DNA of 64,000 nucleotides from Pyxicephalus adspersus (GCF_032062135.1 NC_092859.1:49868447-49932446), one strand, 5' to 3'. Counted from the first letter of the stretch, positions 1 through 10,744 are shown. Made by a program: numbers and translations. Notes: a model not told the origin generated them from the letters alone.

Positions 1-927
1 TATTTAAGATGGAAGCTGCAGTCATGTAAAAATATAAGTAGCCCTTTTTAGAAATGATTGAGTTATTTTAACATATTGAGAAAACAAACATTACCTTCAT
101 ACTTTCAGAACAGATAAATGTGACATATTTGAACAAATAACAAATACAACTGACATAATGAATTAATTCATTAAATTCTACAATAAAATAAAATTAAAAA
201 TGGGCATGTGAAAATGTTAAATATGTATACCTATACATCTACCACTTCTTTAAATCCAAGAAACCAGATTCAAATATTCCAGGTTAGGTGCTGATATTTG
301 GGGACCTCCCTAGGAAGTATGCCAAAGGAACTAAACCTTGGATATTTATATCTAGGGTTTAGTTTTCTTTGTTATTAATGTGTGTGGTGTCATCATGCTG
401 AAATCAAAAAAGTTCAGACTCTAGCAAGGGATTGGAGAAGATTTTTTTAATGTAATTATTCTACTGCAAGGAAAATAATCCTAAATGGCAAAGATTTCAT
501 TTTTTCTTTTTTATCCAGGTGTGGTCAAATTATATTGCTTGATTTTCATATTTACAACAGTTGTCAAAGAACAGGTATCTACAATTAGAACAAGATTACC
601 CCAATTAAAACTGAATGAGGTAAGCCAGGCAAAAAACTTTGGCTATCCAAGGAAAAGAACATGTAGGAAAAAGAAAGACTGCAAACTACTAAGCAAGACT
701 ACAAATTGCTATGTAACATATGAGCAAATATCAGGCCTTTTGGAATGATGTGCTGTGAATCAAAGACATTCCGAGCTGCTATGGAAACGACTGGAGAAGA
801 TAGATTGTTATGGGAGAACACCATATGATCTGTAATGGATTTCCTAAATTTAATATCTTAAATTGAATTAAATATTTTTTTAATAAATTTTGATTTCTTT
901 ATTTATTTAAATTTTTTGTTATTAGTT
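1..927. other. AT-rich sequence, no gene seen
   Basis: No recognisable coding similarity, RNA gene or TIR pair. An 87-codon open frame at 485-748 is short, has no recognisable motif and lies in low-complexity AT-rich DNA, so I do not call it a gene. A small inverted repeat surrounds 330-365 (AACTAAACC / GGTTTAGTT). Confidence 0.6.
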
Positions 928-1040
928 GGCAAATGTTTCAAAAACCTTGACCAGATCTATTTCAGGTTTGCTTGATCACCCAGGTTTACTCATGATAGTT
1001 TATCGTCTGCAGTCTTGGGGAGCTTTAATAAATCAAGGCT
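928..1040. repeat. Partial copy of GATCACCCAG foldback repeat family
   Basis: Carries the block CAGGTTTGCTTGATCACCCA followed by a GGGGAGCTTTAATAAATCA end. The same order recurs at 42907-43086 (both arms of a foldback), 51950-52082 and 62411-62486. This copy has one arm only. The repeat is non-coding and probably a foldback-type non-autonomous DNA element. Confidence 0.65.
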
Positions 1041-2434
1041 CATTGTACACCTGAAGGCTGACATAGATTTTGACAGGGATAAGACCACCCTTAGGCATTA
1101 ATGCCAACTACTGGACCCCCCCAAAAAAACACTTACCTGTGGAAAGGAGTGGTAAGTTAGCCTTCTGCACTGGTTTACTACAGGGAATACATACAGTTAT
1201 CAAACAAGTTTTCTAAACATCTTACTTCTCTCTTACTCCTCAAAAGACATCAGTCTGAGGGTGATCATCAATATATTGTTAATAATATTAGATTGTGTAC
1301 AAATCTTAACATAATAGGAAGATGAGTGACCAACATTTTAATTTCTTTGGGAAATATTAGTTTGAGCTTGTGAGAGAAGTCTTTTGAAATTTGAGTATAA
1401 CTATGATCTTAGATAGACCTTCGAAAAAGACTATCTATTTTGGCCTATTTCATAAAAAATTCTGATCTTTTTAATCCCACTATGTTACAAGTTAAATACA
1501 TTTGGTAAAACAAATGATAATACATAAAATATAGTATTATTAGTTTCAAATCTTTAAATAGAAAAAAGGCATTGTAAAGTTATTAAATTAAATAAAATAA
1601 GATTAGTAATTAGGACCAACTCTTCCTTTCTTTGCTTTTTATGAGTTGGTAAGTGGGATGCATTTCATTAATATTTCCTGCACTTTTTGTCTGTGTTCAC
1701 AGTAATCGAAACTTCGTCTAGACAGAATGACTACACATCGTAATCCACACAATATCAAATAAAATCACTGCGAAACAGGATAGCTAAACTTCAGGCCTAG
1801 AATTACATTGACTGAAGGAACACTGTATTTTGTCTTTTTATAATAAAGTTTATTTCCAAAACAAAATGTTTGTTAAATCAAAACTAGGCAACACACCATG
1901 TTTTGGATACACCAGAAATCATTGGCAACTAATTGGCGAGTACTGGCAAAAGCAGATGAAACCCGATCATTTTGTTGTTAATGTATGTTCTGTAGATTCT
2001 GTATAAATGTCATGAAAAATTCTAAACCCCCTAATCTCACTCCGCACACACAGACACAAGCACACTAGCAATCACACCCAGGACTTCAGGTTTACTACAT
2101 ATAAATGCTGGTTGAAAATTATACCAGACAAAACAGAAGCAAAGTTAGGTCAAAGTATTAGCTGATCATGCAGTCTCTGAAGGCTTCTTGAGTGAAATTT
2201 GACCATTTAATCCTATTTTATTGACATAATCCTACTTAGCATTTCAGGATTATTAATACCATTTGTTTTATCAAATCATATATAATCTGTATTTTAATAG
2301 CTAGTGATGTAGATCTAGGCAGTAATGCAGATAATGTTTTATTTTACATTTTTTATATTTTTAATTGTAAAAGCTGATAGAAGTGAGCATACTGTAGTAT
2401 TTTGTAGAATACAATAAATTAAAATTATATACAA
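1041..2434. other. No gene or recognisable repeat
   Basis: AT-rich sequence with short homopolymer runs and a small C-run near 1117. I see no coding similarity, TIR pair or RNA gene. Confidence 0.5.
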
Positions 2435-2712
2435 TTCAAGTTGCAATGGATAGTGCAAGCTGACACTGTGTACCCTGTACATGCAGGTCAGCTTGAATTT
2501 GTTTGGAAGTTGATCAAGTTTCTTTATCCACCATTTAAACAATTCTTTGTTATAACATATCATCAATCTTTCTTTCGTCAACGTCCAGAGATGTTAGCTA
2601 CAGTGCCATGGGCTGTACACTTTACAAGTTTCACACAATTGACACAAGCACATTATGATTACATGGGATGGACTTGTAGCCTTGGGATTCTCCAGGCTTT
2701 TCTATAATTTTA
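2435..2712 (-). pseudogene. Tc1-like transposase fragment, N-terminal part
   Basis: Read on the minus strand, this stretch matches the DNA-binding N-terminal part of a vertebrate Tc1-like transposase as I know the family: residues like DERKID, then a MVDK segment, then KFKLTC and a VSAC block near 2450. The frame is broken by several shifts and stops, so no protein could be made. The catalytic DDE part of this copy is absent. The fragment abuts a C-terminal Tc1 piece in the opposite orientation (2757-3070), so it is either a rearranged single element or two insertions side by side. Superfamily assignment is fairly sure; the subfamily is recognised from memory of related sequences and was not searched. 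Confidence 0.65.
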
Positions 2713-2756
2713 TTTCTCAAATCCTCAGACAATTCTTTGCTCTTTCTTTTTTGCAG

Positions 2757-3070
2757 CTGGCAAAAGAAGAGTGGTCCAAAATTCCAGTAGAAAGATGTAA
2801 AAGGCTCATTGATTGTTACAGATGATTAACATGTGATTAACATCAGTTATTTCTTCCAAAGGGTGTGCTACCAAGTATTATGTTGAGGGTCCCAATAATT
2901 TTTCCCAGGTCATTTTTGACATATTGTGTGGAATGTCTCTGATTTTTTTTTGTCAACAAAAGAAATAAACTATATGTCAAAACCAAAGCGTTTGTAATTT
3001 CAAAACTTTTCTGGGAGAAGTGGTGCATTTCTGACATAAGTGCCAGGGTGACAATATTTTGGCCATGACA
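2757..3070 (+). pseudogene. Tc1-like transposase C-terminus and 3' end
   Basis: The plus strand begins with codons reading AKEEWSKIPVERCKRLID, the usual end of a Tc1-like transposase, then after a damaged section a remnant resembling the family's final KGxATKY and a 3' non-coding tail up to about 3070 (the stretch around 2890 resembles GGTGCCAATAATTTT tails of this group, and it ends with TTTTGGCCATGACA). Only the last few dozen codons remain, so it is non-functional. It lies head to head with the N-terminal piece at 2435-2712 and runs straight into another Tc1 fragment at 3108. Confidence 0.7.
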
Positions 3071-3107
3071 GCATACACATACAGTTATATATACATAGTT
3101 TATATAT

Positions 3108-3390
3108 TGGTTATAAAAAGTATACACACCCATGTTTTCTATTGGATTCATTTGTTGATTTGGATGTATTCTTGTGGTCATTGTCCTGTTGAAAGATGAA
3201 TTTCCTTTTCATTTCAGCTTTTTAGCAGACACCTAAAGGTTTTGTGCCAAAAGTGACTGGTATTTGGAACTGATCATAATTCCCTCAACCTTGACTAAAG
3301 CCCCAGTCCCAGCTGAAGAAAGTCAACCCCAAAGCATGATACTGCTATCACTATGCTTCACAGTGGGGATGATGTTCTTTTGGTGAGGTC
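3108..3390 (-). pseudogene. Tc1-like transposase fragment, central catalytic part
   Basis: The minus strand, from about 3385 downwards, reads IPTVKHSDSSIMLWG, a stop, then LSSAGTGALVKVEGIM. This is the segment between the first and second catalytic aspartates of a Tc1-like transposase, where the family normally has HGGGSIMLWGCF. It continues to a damaged FQQDN-like block with frameshifts, and stops before the third catalytic residue. The plus-strand start at 3108-3130 (TATAAAAAGTATACACACCC) resembles the terminal repeat of the same element group, so the element has lost its C-terminal part. Stops and shifts make it a pseudogene. Confidence 0.75.
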
Positions 3391-3474
3391 TGGACTATGG
3401 GGTATGGTTGCAGGATGAAAGCCTTTTCTAACAAACACTCAGGCCTTGATAAAAATTGCAAAAAAAAAAAAAAG

Positions 3475-3618
3475 AGCATCACGTTTCCCAAAAGCATCTG
3501 GTAAAATGTGTTATAGACTGATGTGCCAAGGTTGAACTCTTGGCCACAATTCAAAAAGCTACATTTTGTGCAAAAACAACACTTTGCATCACCAAAAGGA
3601 CACCATCCCCACATATTT
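3475..3618 (+). pseudogene. Inverted Tc1-like transposase segment
   Basis: On the plus strand one frame reads LGHNSKSYILCKNNTLHHQ followed by KDTIPT. This is the segment that immediately precedes IPTVKHGGGS in Tc1-like transposases. The neighbouring fragment at 3108-3390 encodes the following segment on the opposite strand, so the two parts of one transposase point away from each other. An internal inversion within one copy, or two independent fragments, would explain this. Stops and frame changes are present. The stretch between them (3391-3474), including an A13 run, is not recognised. Confidence 0.65.
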
Positions 3619-3654
3619 TACCTATACCTACTCTACCCATTCATAGGTATCAAT

Positions 3655-3860
3655 AAAAAAAACATTAAAGTGTCATTAAAGTCAAACATCAATTTGTTCT
3701 CAACACTGTTTTTACTGTCACAGGAAGTCCTATGGTCACTAAAACTGGAGTTAAAGGTAAATCAAGCTGTTTTGGTAACAGCTTTCTATGATGGTAATTG
3801 CCCTCAATTTGTTGCTTTGTGTTTCTGAGACAGAAAGTGAAAAGAAATCCCCCCAATGGG
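3655..3860. repeat. Possible non-autonomous DNA element
   Basis: The left side has ATTAAAGTGTCATTAAAGTC and the right side a purine-rich GAGACAGAAAGTGAAAAG followed by a CCCCCC run. The arrangement resembles short frog TIR elements, but I cannot show a convincing terminal repeat pair. Confidence 0.3.
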
Positions 3861-3879
3861 ACAAGAATAAAAAACAAAC

Positions 3880-4657
3880 TGACAAAGGATTACCCCTTTT
3901 CCTACTATATCTAAAAATATTCATACTTTTTAATACAATAACAATAATAATAACGACATGAATGTCATGAATTTCATATGCATACGAAACAATAAGTGAC
4001 TAGGGATATACTATTTCACATTGAATTTTATGACAATTTTGAAACAGGAAATTCTTCTAAATTTACCTTCTGCCTTCCATATATTTTAATGCTGATCAGG
4101 TGCAAAGTGGCCATATGTGTAATTCAATTCCTGTCGATACATTTGAGGCTTTCAGTAGAAATTTTTAAAACTATACCATGGTGGTCTTCTGTGGCAGACA
4201 AACAAATCCTCTACGTCTTGGAAAAGGAACAGTGAATAGATATGAACATGCACATCCCCTATGCTTGATTTTATGAGCAAGGCTTAATCAATGTGCCAAA
4301 TTCTCTTCTAAAATATTTTTCATGATGTCAGGAGATTTTGCCATGTAATACTATGCAAGAAACACATTCACATTGTTAGATTTCACTTGTTATTAGCTCT
4401 TTTTAAAATGAAATATATGTGTAATAAAATACTCATGGGGCTGTAAAAATCAGAACCAGATTGATTTTTACATTATTGTAGCATTTAGCAACAAATGCAG
4501 CTAAAATATGAAAAAGACTGCAGAACTGAGACAGCCGGTAACCTTGTATTTCCTACTATTTTACAAATAATAGACACTACAACTAAATTGAAAATAGAAC
4601 TGAACCATACCCAGCCAAAATATTTTCTTTTAAATTAAAGTTTGCAGAGTAACAATA
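3880..4657. other. No gene or recognisable repeat
   Basis: AT-rich sequence. A 79-codon open frame at 3996-4235 has no recognisable motif and I treat it as chance. Confidence 0.5.
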
Positions 4658-5003
4658 AAGTGTACCTAAACTCAACTCATTTTCATTTTACATAAAGGGG
4701 TAGAGCAACACCCTTTAAAAAAAAAAATGGTGCAGCACCTTCCCTTTTAATCCCAGCATAGTGAGATTGGCTCTCTTTTTTTCCCCTTTACAGCGGGCTA
4801 CGTCTCCTGATCTCGCACCTACGCAGATCTAGCCAAGAAGACCAAGGAAGAAAAAGAAAGTGAACAATGAAGATGGGGGCAAGCGCCGGGATGAAGAGGA
4901 ATTCCAGGACGATGCGGGACCAGATAGCGGGAAGGACCAGCACCATCGAGGGACCTGCAGGATTAAAGGTAAGTGTAATTTTTCGGTTTAGTTTCGCTTT
5001 AAG
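4658..5003. mobile_element. AACTAAAC-TIR element, copy A
   Basis: Begins GTGTACCTAAACTCAACTC and ends GGTTTAGTTTCGCTTTAAG, an imperfect inverted terminal pair. The interior matches the copy at 56719-57212 read on its minus strand, including GGAATTCCAGGA, GATGCGGGACC and GAAGGACCAGCACCATC. There is no coding capacity, so it is a non-autonomous DNA element needing a transposase from elsewhere. A splice-donor-like AAAGGTAAGTGT lies at 4966-4977, near the right end. Superfamily not established. Confidence 0.8.
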
Positions 5004-5183
5004 CAAAATCTAGAATGGTACACTGATGAACAATAATAGCTAAAGAGTGATATTATCAACTTACATTTAAAGAATGGTTACAGCTCTATACCCATACAAA
5101 ATATAGGTCAAAAATAAACAATACAAATACAGATGAGCAGTATACATTACAGACATTCAATGTATTTGTATATTTAAAATGTA

Positions 5184-5505
5184 TTTAAAGCGGTTCCACT
5201 TTTAAGTTTCCGTGATCAGGCAAGACATTTCTGCAAAAAGGGACAGGGGATGTCCCTTCTGCAATATTCTCTCTTACTTGCCTGATCACTCTGGGATTTT
5301 GGCAAGAAAGCCAAGCTGTGCATGCTCAGAATCAGCCTTGTTTGCCAGAATACTCATTCCCAATTCCCTCTGCATGTGCCGGAAATATGCATGGGAGTTA
5401 GGTCATTTTGGCCCGGTCAATCAGTATGGATGAAAAAAAAGATGGCAGTACCCTGCGGAGAATTAGGGCCAGGTGAGTAACATGGAGTTTAGTTCTGCTT
5501 TAAAG
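5184..5505. mobile_element. AACTAAAC-TIR element, copy B (divergent)
   Basis: The left end TTTAAAGCGGTTCCACTTTT and the right end GGAGTTTAGTTCTGCTTTAA are an inverted pair of the same type as copies A, C and D. The interior differs from A and D. It contains an inner inverted pair (GTGATCAGGCAAG near 5212 and CTTGCCTGATCAC near 5278). CCAGGTGAGTAA at 5469-5480 is again a donor-like motif just inside the right end. Non-coding. Confidence 0.7.
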
Positions 5506-5835
5506 CCAATCACTCAAATTTCATATAAGCTTTCACATAATATATATCCAAAATGTTTAAATATGCAGTATTCTTTAAAATAATAGCTGGTGTTCCTGAC
5601 ATGAAGGTCCTTGTTTTTGCTCTTCCTGTTGGGGCAAAAGAGCAACTTTGCATATGTGTAAGGAAAAGGCATTTCACCCTTTTTTTCCAGGCTTCAGATG
5701 GAAACTACAAGTTGCAGTTTTAACACAAGTTACACAGGTATGGTCCAATATTTTTACCGTCAGGAAACTACCTCTAAAAATGCATTGCAGCCAATCTAAC
5801 AGAAAGTAGTGGGAAATTGTTTGCAACAGATGCAA
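5506..5835. other. No gene seen
   Basis: AT-rich sequence between two TIR elements. Nothing recognised. Confidence 0.5.
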
Positions 5836-6174
5836 CTTAAGCTGCGTACACACCTGCAATTTTTCTCGTTGGAAAGGATCTTTCACGATCCTTTCCAACG
5901 AGAAAAGACTGCACGATGCATGAACGATGCTGTACATACAGCACCGTTCATGCTCTATGGAGAGGGGAGGGGGAGAGCGACGGAGCGGCACCCTGCTGCG
6001 CGCTCTCCCCTTCCCTTTCATTAGGATCGGTCGTCGTCCATCGTCCATGGATCCGCCAGGACGGTCGTCGGACGATGGACGACGACCGACTGTACACACG
6101 GCAGATTTTTCGCCCGATAATTGGCCGATACCGATTATCGGGCGAGAAAAATTTGCCGTGTGTACGCAGCTTTA
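5836..6174. mobile_element. Four-hairpin TIR element, copy 1
   Basis: Terminal inverted repeats AAGCTGCGTACACAC at the left and GTGTGTACGCAGCTT at the right bound a 339-bp GC-rich element with no coding function. Inside are four successive stem-loops: arms 5862-5880/5887-5905 (19 of 19 paired), 5918-5934/5937-5953 (one mismatch in 17), 6027-6046/6070-6089 (20 of 20), and 6110-6121/6134-6145 (12 of 12). An opposite-orientation copy lies at 11001-11338. Open frames in this interval are by-products of the repeat. Superfamily unclear: flanks resemble TTAA/TTTA but do not form a clean target duplication. Confidence 0.85.
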
Positions 6175-6834
6175 GAATAATAAAAAGGTTAAAACAAATA
6201 TTGTTTTTTAGTATCTGGCAATTGTTCATGATGCACAATGCTTTGTCAAACTAAATGATACTGTACAGAAAAACAAACAACAGTGGTATAATATTTCGCC
6301 ATTCTGCATCTTTAAATACAAACAGGGAAGGGTGCCTACAATATCTCTGTGCTTCTAGCTTCCCTTTAACAATACAAAAAAATGTAAAATTGTATTTTAT
6401 TTCAAAATATTTTAACGAATAAAAGAAACATAATAGAAATGTGCATATAGTGAATGCTGAATGACTCATGCACTTACAGCATTAAGACTGGAGTATATTT
6501 TATAGTTTAAACACAGCTTGTTTCAACTAGGACTATGTTACAGCTGATTACAGAAAAAGAAACTGCAAGACATCTCGATCTGCATAAAATCTCGATGCCA
6601 GCAGTTTTATGCCTCCTTCGTTTTATGCCATTTTGCAAGTGTTTTACATCCCAGAAACCCGCCTGTCACATTTACTTTGACTTTAATTGCTATGAGAAAT
6701 GTAGTATTTGGGAAAGGTTGTAAGTGGTTTTATCAAAAGTACACTAATAAATTTTCCAGCTGTACAGCATTTGTCTTGAAATCTCATTGTTAGGGATATC
6801 TAACACACCATAAAAGAAGAGACAGGAGACTTAC
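6175..6834. other. No gene or repeat recognised
   Basis: AT-rich sequence with short chance frames. It leads into the donor side of the exon candidate at 6835. Confidence 0.5.
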
Positions 6835-6879
6835 ATTTGCTGAAGTTTCTTCATTTCTTTGACAATATCATGTAGAACC
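6835..6879 (-). other. Candidate 45-nt coding exon of an unknown host gene
   Basis: On the minus strand a 45-nt stretch is bounded by an acceptor-like CTACTTTATAG and a full-consensus donor GTAAGT (6834-6829). Only one of three frames is open and it reads VLHDIVKEMKKLQQ, a charged helix-like peptide. The exon would be in phase 1 at both ends, so it could be skipped without shifting frame. The donor is strong; the polypyrimidine tract before the acceptor is weak. I do not recognise the protein and see no other exon nearby. A chance match is quite possible for so short a stretch. Confidence 0.25.
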
Positions 6880-7922
6880 CTATAAAGTAGACTAGCAGTT
6901 TGATATTTATGTTGTTGCTATGGAAGGTTGACTATTGCTTGTAAAAAATGACAGTCAAGCTAGAAAAAAATATTATTTGTGACATACCCGTCTTCACAGA
7001 TAAGGTTGATTTTATACTAAATATCCAGTGCTAGGGATGAAGTTTGGATTTGTTGCTACCATAGGCTTCATGGTAAATCCTGCATCTTCAAGAATAAGGA
7101 GTCTGGCACATTTAAGTGCAGATTAACCCATGGCTATTTAACCATGGCCACTTTGAAGGGTCAATAAAATGGCTTTTGGATAATCCAGTCCCATCATTAG
7201 GTGATGGGAGGTGCACAGAACAAATATGTTGTCTGTGTATTTAAAACTGGGACATATAATAGGGAGAAATTAGGGACTGTCAGAGGACTGTACTTTCATT
7301 CTAAATGAATTTGCAGCCATTATTTTGTTCATATAATTAGGATTCTGGGGATTTTGTTTACATAAGGGGAATACATTTTTTTGTGATGTTGGAACCATTA
7401 TTTTAGGTCAGACTGCAGCAAGTGCATTCAGACAGAATTTATCAAAAGAACTCATTTAATTTAGCAACATCCCCATACCTGAATATTATAACTCAGTCAT
7501 ATAACTTAGCACTTTCTAATGAATGTCTGTAGGCCGGGCTGGAAGATGATACCTCAGGTCCAAATGTGATTTTCAATAAGCCAACATGTACATATCCTGT
7601 GAAAGATTCCCCCAAATAACAGTGTTCACTGTGGCCTTAGGTGCAAGTAGGCTTTACTTGTTTTTAAAGTGTTGAGTTCTTAGTACTACATTTGCTGTTA
7701 ATACTGGGGAATAAGTGACTAGTAATCTCTGTCAGGATCCTTGGAAGTGCCTTCATATCAGGAGACTTATCAAAGAGTCTATCAAGTTCAATTCAACAGG
7801 TCAATTTATTTTGCAATAATTGGGTAGAGGAGTGTGCTTCAAGAGAAAAAGAAAAAGAGAGAGCGTTTTTGAGCCTCCATAAATGAGTGCAAAAACATCA
7901 GTTGTTGGCAATAGAAATAGAA
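6880..7922. other. No gene or repeat recognised
   Basis: AT-rich, apparently single-copy by eye. No TIR pair or coding similarity seen. Confidence 0.5.
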
Positions 7923-10741
7923 ATATTATTATTATTTTTTATTAATAATAAACAGGATTTATATAGCGCCAACATATTACGCAGCGCTGTACATTAAATA
8001 GGGGTTGCAAATGACAGACGAATACAGACAGTGGCACAAGAGGAGAGGATCCTGGCCCGAAGAGCTTACAATGTAGGAGGTGGGGGAATTAATACACAAT
8101 AGGAGGGGAGATATGTATTGGTGGGAAGTTGTGGGGATTTCAAAAAAGAGAAGAAGATTGGTAGGAAAGTTTGAAAAAGTGGGATTTGGGTTCTTTTTTA
8201 AATGAGCAGACAATGGGAGCAAGCCAAATAGGATGAGGAAAACCATTCCAGAGAGTAGGGGCAGCTCTAGAAAAGTCTTGGAGCCGTGCGTGTGATGAGG
8301 TTATGAGTGAAGAAGTCGGTTGTAGGTCATCAGAGGAGCGGAGAGAGAGCGGCTGGGGAGCATTTTTTTACCAGATCAGAAAGGTAAGTGGGACAAGAAT
8401 TGTGGAGGGATTTGAAGGCAAAGCACAGGAGCTTGAATTTGATTCTAAGGTGAAATGGAAGCCAGTGAAGAGAACCGCAAAGAGATACAGCAGAAGAGGA
8501 GTGGTGGGAAGGATGGATGAGTCTGCCTGCAGCATTCATAATAGATTGTAGAGGAAAGAGTAGGGGTAAGTGGAATACCAGAGAGGAAGATGTTACAGTA
8601 GCCCTGACCCTTGGGGAACACCAACACGTAGGAGAGTGGGGGAGGAGGAATTACCATTGAAAGAAACTTGATAGGAGGGGTCAGACAGATAGGAAGCAAA
8701 CCAAGAGAGAACAGTGTCACTGATACCAATGTAGCGCATGTTTTGTATTAGAAGAGGGTGATCATCAGTGTCAAAAGCAGAGGAAAGGTCAAGGAGATGG
8801 AGGAGGGAAAAGTTGCTCGGAGATTTAGCTCTAATGAGGTCATTGGCCACTTTAGTAAGGGCTGTTTCGGTGGAATGGGCAGCTATAAAACCAGACTGGA
8901 GAGTATTAGGGAGAGAGTTGGTGCTCAGGTAATTAGTGAGTCTTTTGTAGACAAGGCACTCAAGAAGTTTGGAAGTTTGGATATGGGAGAAGGGATACAG
9001 GACAGTAGCTAGAAGGTAGGGAAGGGTCTAGTGAGGGTTCCTTAAGGATAGATAGAATTATGGCATGTTTGAAAGCTGAAGGGTAGATACCAGTAGAGAG
9101 GGAGAGGTTGAATAGTTTGGTTAGGGCGGGGGACAGAGTGGAAGAATGGGCACAGAGTTGATCAGAATGAATTGGGTCAGGCGGACAGGTAGTAGATGGA
9201 GATGATGAGAGAAGAGACTCCATCCACAGTAGCAGGGCTGAGGGAGGCATGTGATGATTTACTGTGGGAAGGGGAGAATATGGTTGGAGTGGCCCAGTGA
9301 GCAGAGACATCATGTCTGATTTTGTCAATTTTATCTCTAAAGTAGGTGGCAATGTTCTGGGCAGAGAAGGTTGTTGTGGGGGGAATAGGTGTGTTGTTGT
9401 GGGGGGAATTGGGGTTTAGGTGGGAGTCAATTGTTGAGAAGAGGCTGCGTGGGTTGGAAGCTTTAGAGGAAATGACAGTGGAGAAATTATTTTGCTTGGT
9501 GACAGTGAGCTCAAAGTACAGTGAAACCTGTACAATAACTGTACAGTAGCATGTAATATATATATATTTATATATATATATATATTACATATATATTAGA
9601 AGGATTTCTTTGTATTGGATTCAATAGTTATTTTGTATTGAATCCAATACAAAATTATTTAAATTTCTTGCTACGCCTCCTGCACGAACCCGAGAACGTG
9701 TCTGCAGTCGCCGGAAGAAGGAAAGTGTTTTTTTTTTTTGTTTTAGCGACACCGAGTTTGACTTCTATCAGGATTACTTTTTGCATGTATTTTTTACCCC
9801 GAGTAAAAATACTCGGGAATATCGCTAGAAGGGTTAAAGTGTTGTAGTCTGGCTTTGTAGTCCATTAAGCCAGCGCTGAGGACAGATGTTTTTCACTTGA
9901 GCTCAGCTGCATGAACAGTCTTTTGTAGCTGTTTTGTGTGATTGTTGTGCCAGGAACGGGGGTTAGCAGGACTGGGGTAGCAGAAGGTGGCAGGGGCAAC
10001 TTTATCCAGAGCTGAGAAAGAGTGTGGTTGAACTAAGTGACAGCTTTTTCTGGAGATGTGATTTTAAGGAGGGTGGGGGTTAGGGGCTCAAGGCAGTTTG
10101 AGAATAGGGTGTGGTCAAGGTAATGGACATCTGTCATTGGCCAGGTCTGGGATGTGGCAAAGGAGGCAAGAGTTTGATAGGTTGAAGGTGATAAGGTTGT
10201 GATTAGAAAAGGGAAATGATGAGTTGTCAAGGAGGGTGAAGTTGTAGAGTTTGGAAAATACTAGGTCTAAAGTGTGTCCAGCAATGTGTGTGGGGCCATG
10301 TTCTGTGTGAGTCCAAAGGAGTAGTTAATGGAGAGCAGTTTGGCTGAGGATAGATGGTTGGGCTCATCCACTGTAACATTAAAGGATGATCACTGAGGAT
10401 GAGGGTGGGCAGGTCATGGGAAAGAATGTGTGGGAGCCAAGAGGCAAAGTTATCCAAATATTATAATACTGGGCCAGGTGGGCGGTAGAAAACAGCAACA
10501 ATGAGGGGTAAGGGGCTGAAAAAACGGACAGAGTGGACTTTAAAAGAGGTGAAAATGAGAGAGGGCGGGGTAGGGAGGACTCTGTATGTAGAGTTAGGTG
10601 AGACAATGAGACCCACACCACCCCCTAACTCTGTTGCCAGGTCTAGGGATATGTGTAAAGTGCAGGCCTCCATAGGAGGGAGCAGCAGCAGAGGCAGAGT
10701 CAGAGGAGGTACAGAGGGGTTCCACTTAGTGTTCAAAAGCT
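7923..10741 (-). pseudogene. CR1/L2-type LINE, internally deleted
   Basis: Read on the minus strand from about 10740, the order is that of an L2-like non-LTR retrotransposon. The endonuclease comes first (ELGGGVGLIVSP, then FYRPPGP), at 10740-10440. The reverse transcriptase follows: LTKLFNLSLSTGIYPSAFKH near 9100, then FDTDDHPLLIQ and SWFASYLSD near 8750, and GVPQGS near 8600. Then the sequence jumps directly to the C-terminal part (LCGSLHWLPFHLRIKFKLL, 8330-8540). The stretch that should carry the YADD catalytic motif is missing; the plus-strand copy at 30753-31860 keeps it. Stops and frameshifts occur throughout, and a TIR element interrupts it at 9545-9841. The 3' tail (7923-8000) carries the GCGCTATATAAAT module shared with the SINEs here, followed by an (AAT)-rich end. 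Assignment to CR1/L2 is firm; the exact family is not determined. Confidence 0.85.
9545..9841. mobile_element. CCTCCC-TIR family element nested in the LINE (partial)
   Basis: The LINE reading is interrupted from about 9525 and resumes after 9842. The right end, CGCTAGAAGGGTTAA, and the interior (ACCCCGAGTAAAAATACTCG; an inverted pair TTGTATTGGATTCAATA / TATTGAATCCAATACAA) match the complete member at 27411-27889 in the same order on its minus strand. The left part is an (AT) run (9558-9595) and no clean left TIR is visible. Non-coding. It inserted after the LINE did. Confidence 0.7.
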
Positions 10742-10744
10742 AAT

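Noticed and set aside
5674..6099. 141-codon minus-strand open frame rich in arginine and proline
   Set aside because: It runs through the GC-rich hairpin TIR element; related frames appear in the second copy, so it is a by-product of the repeat.
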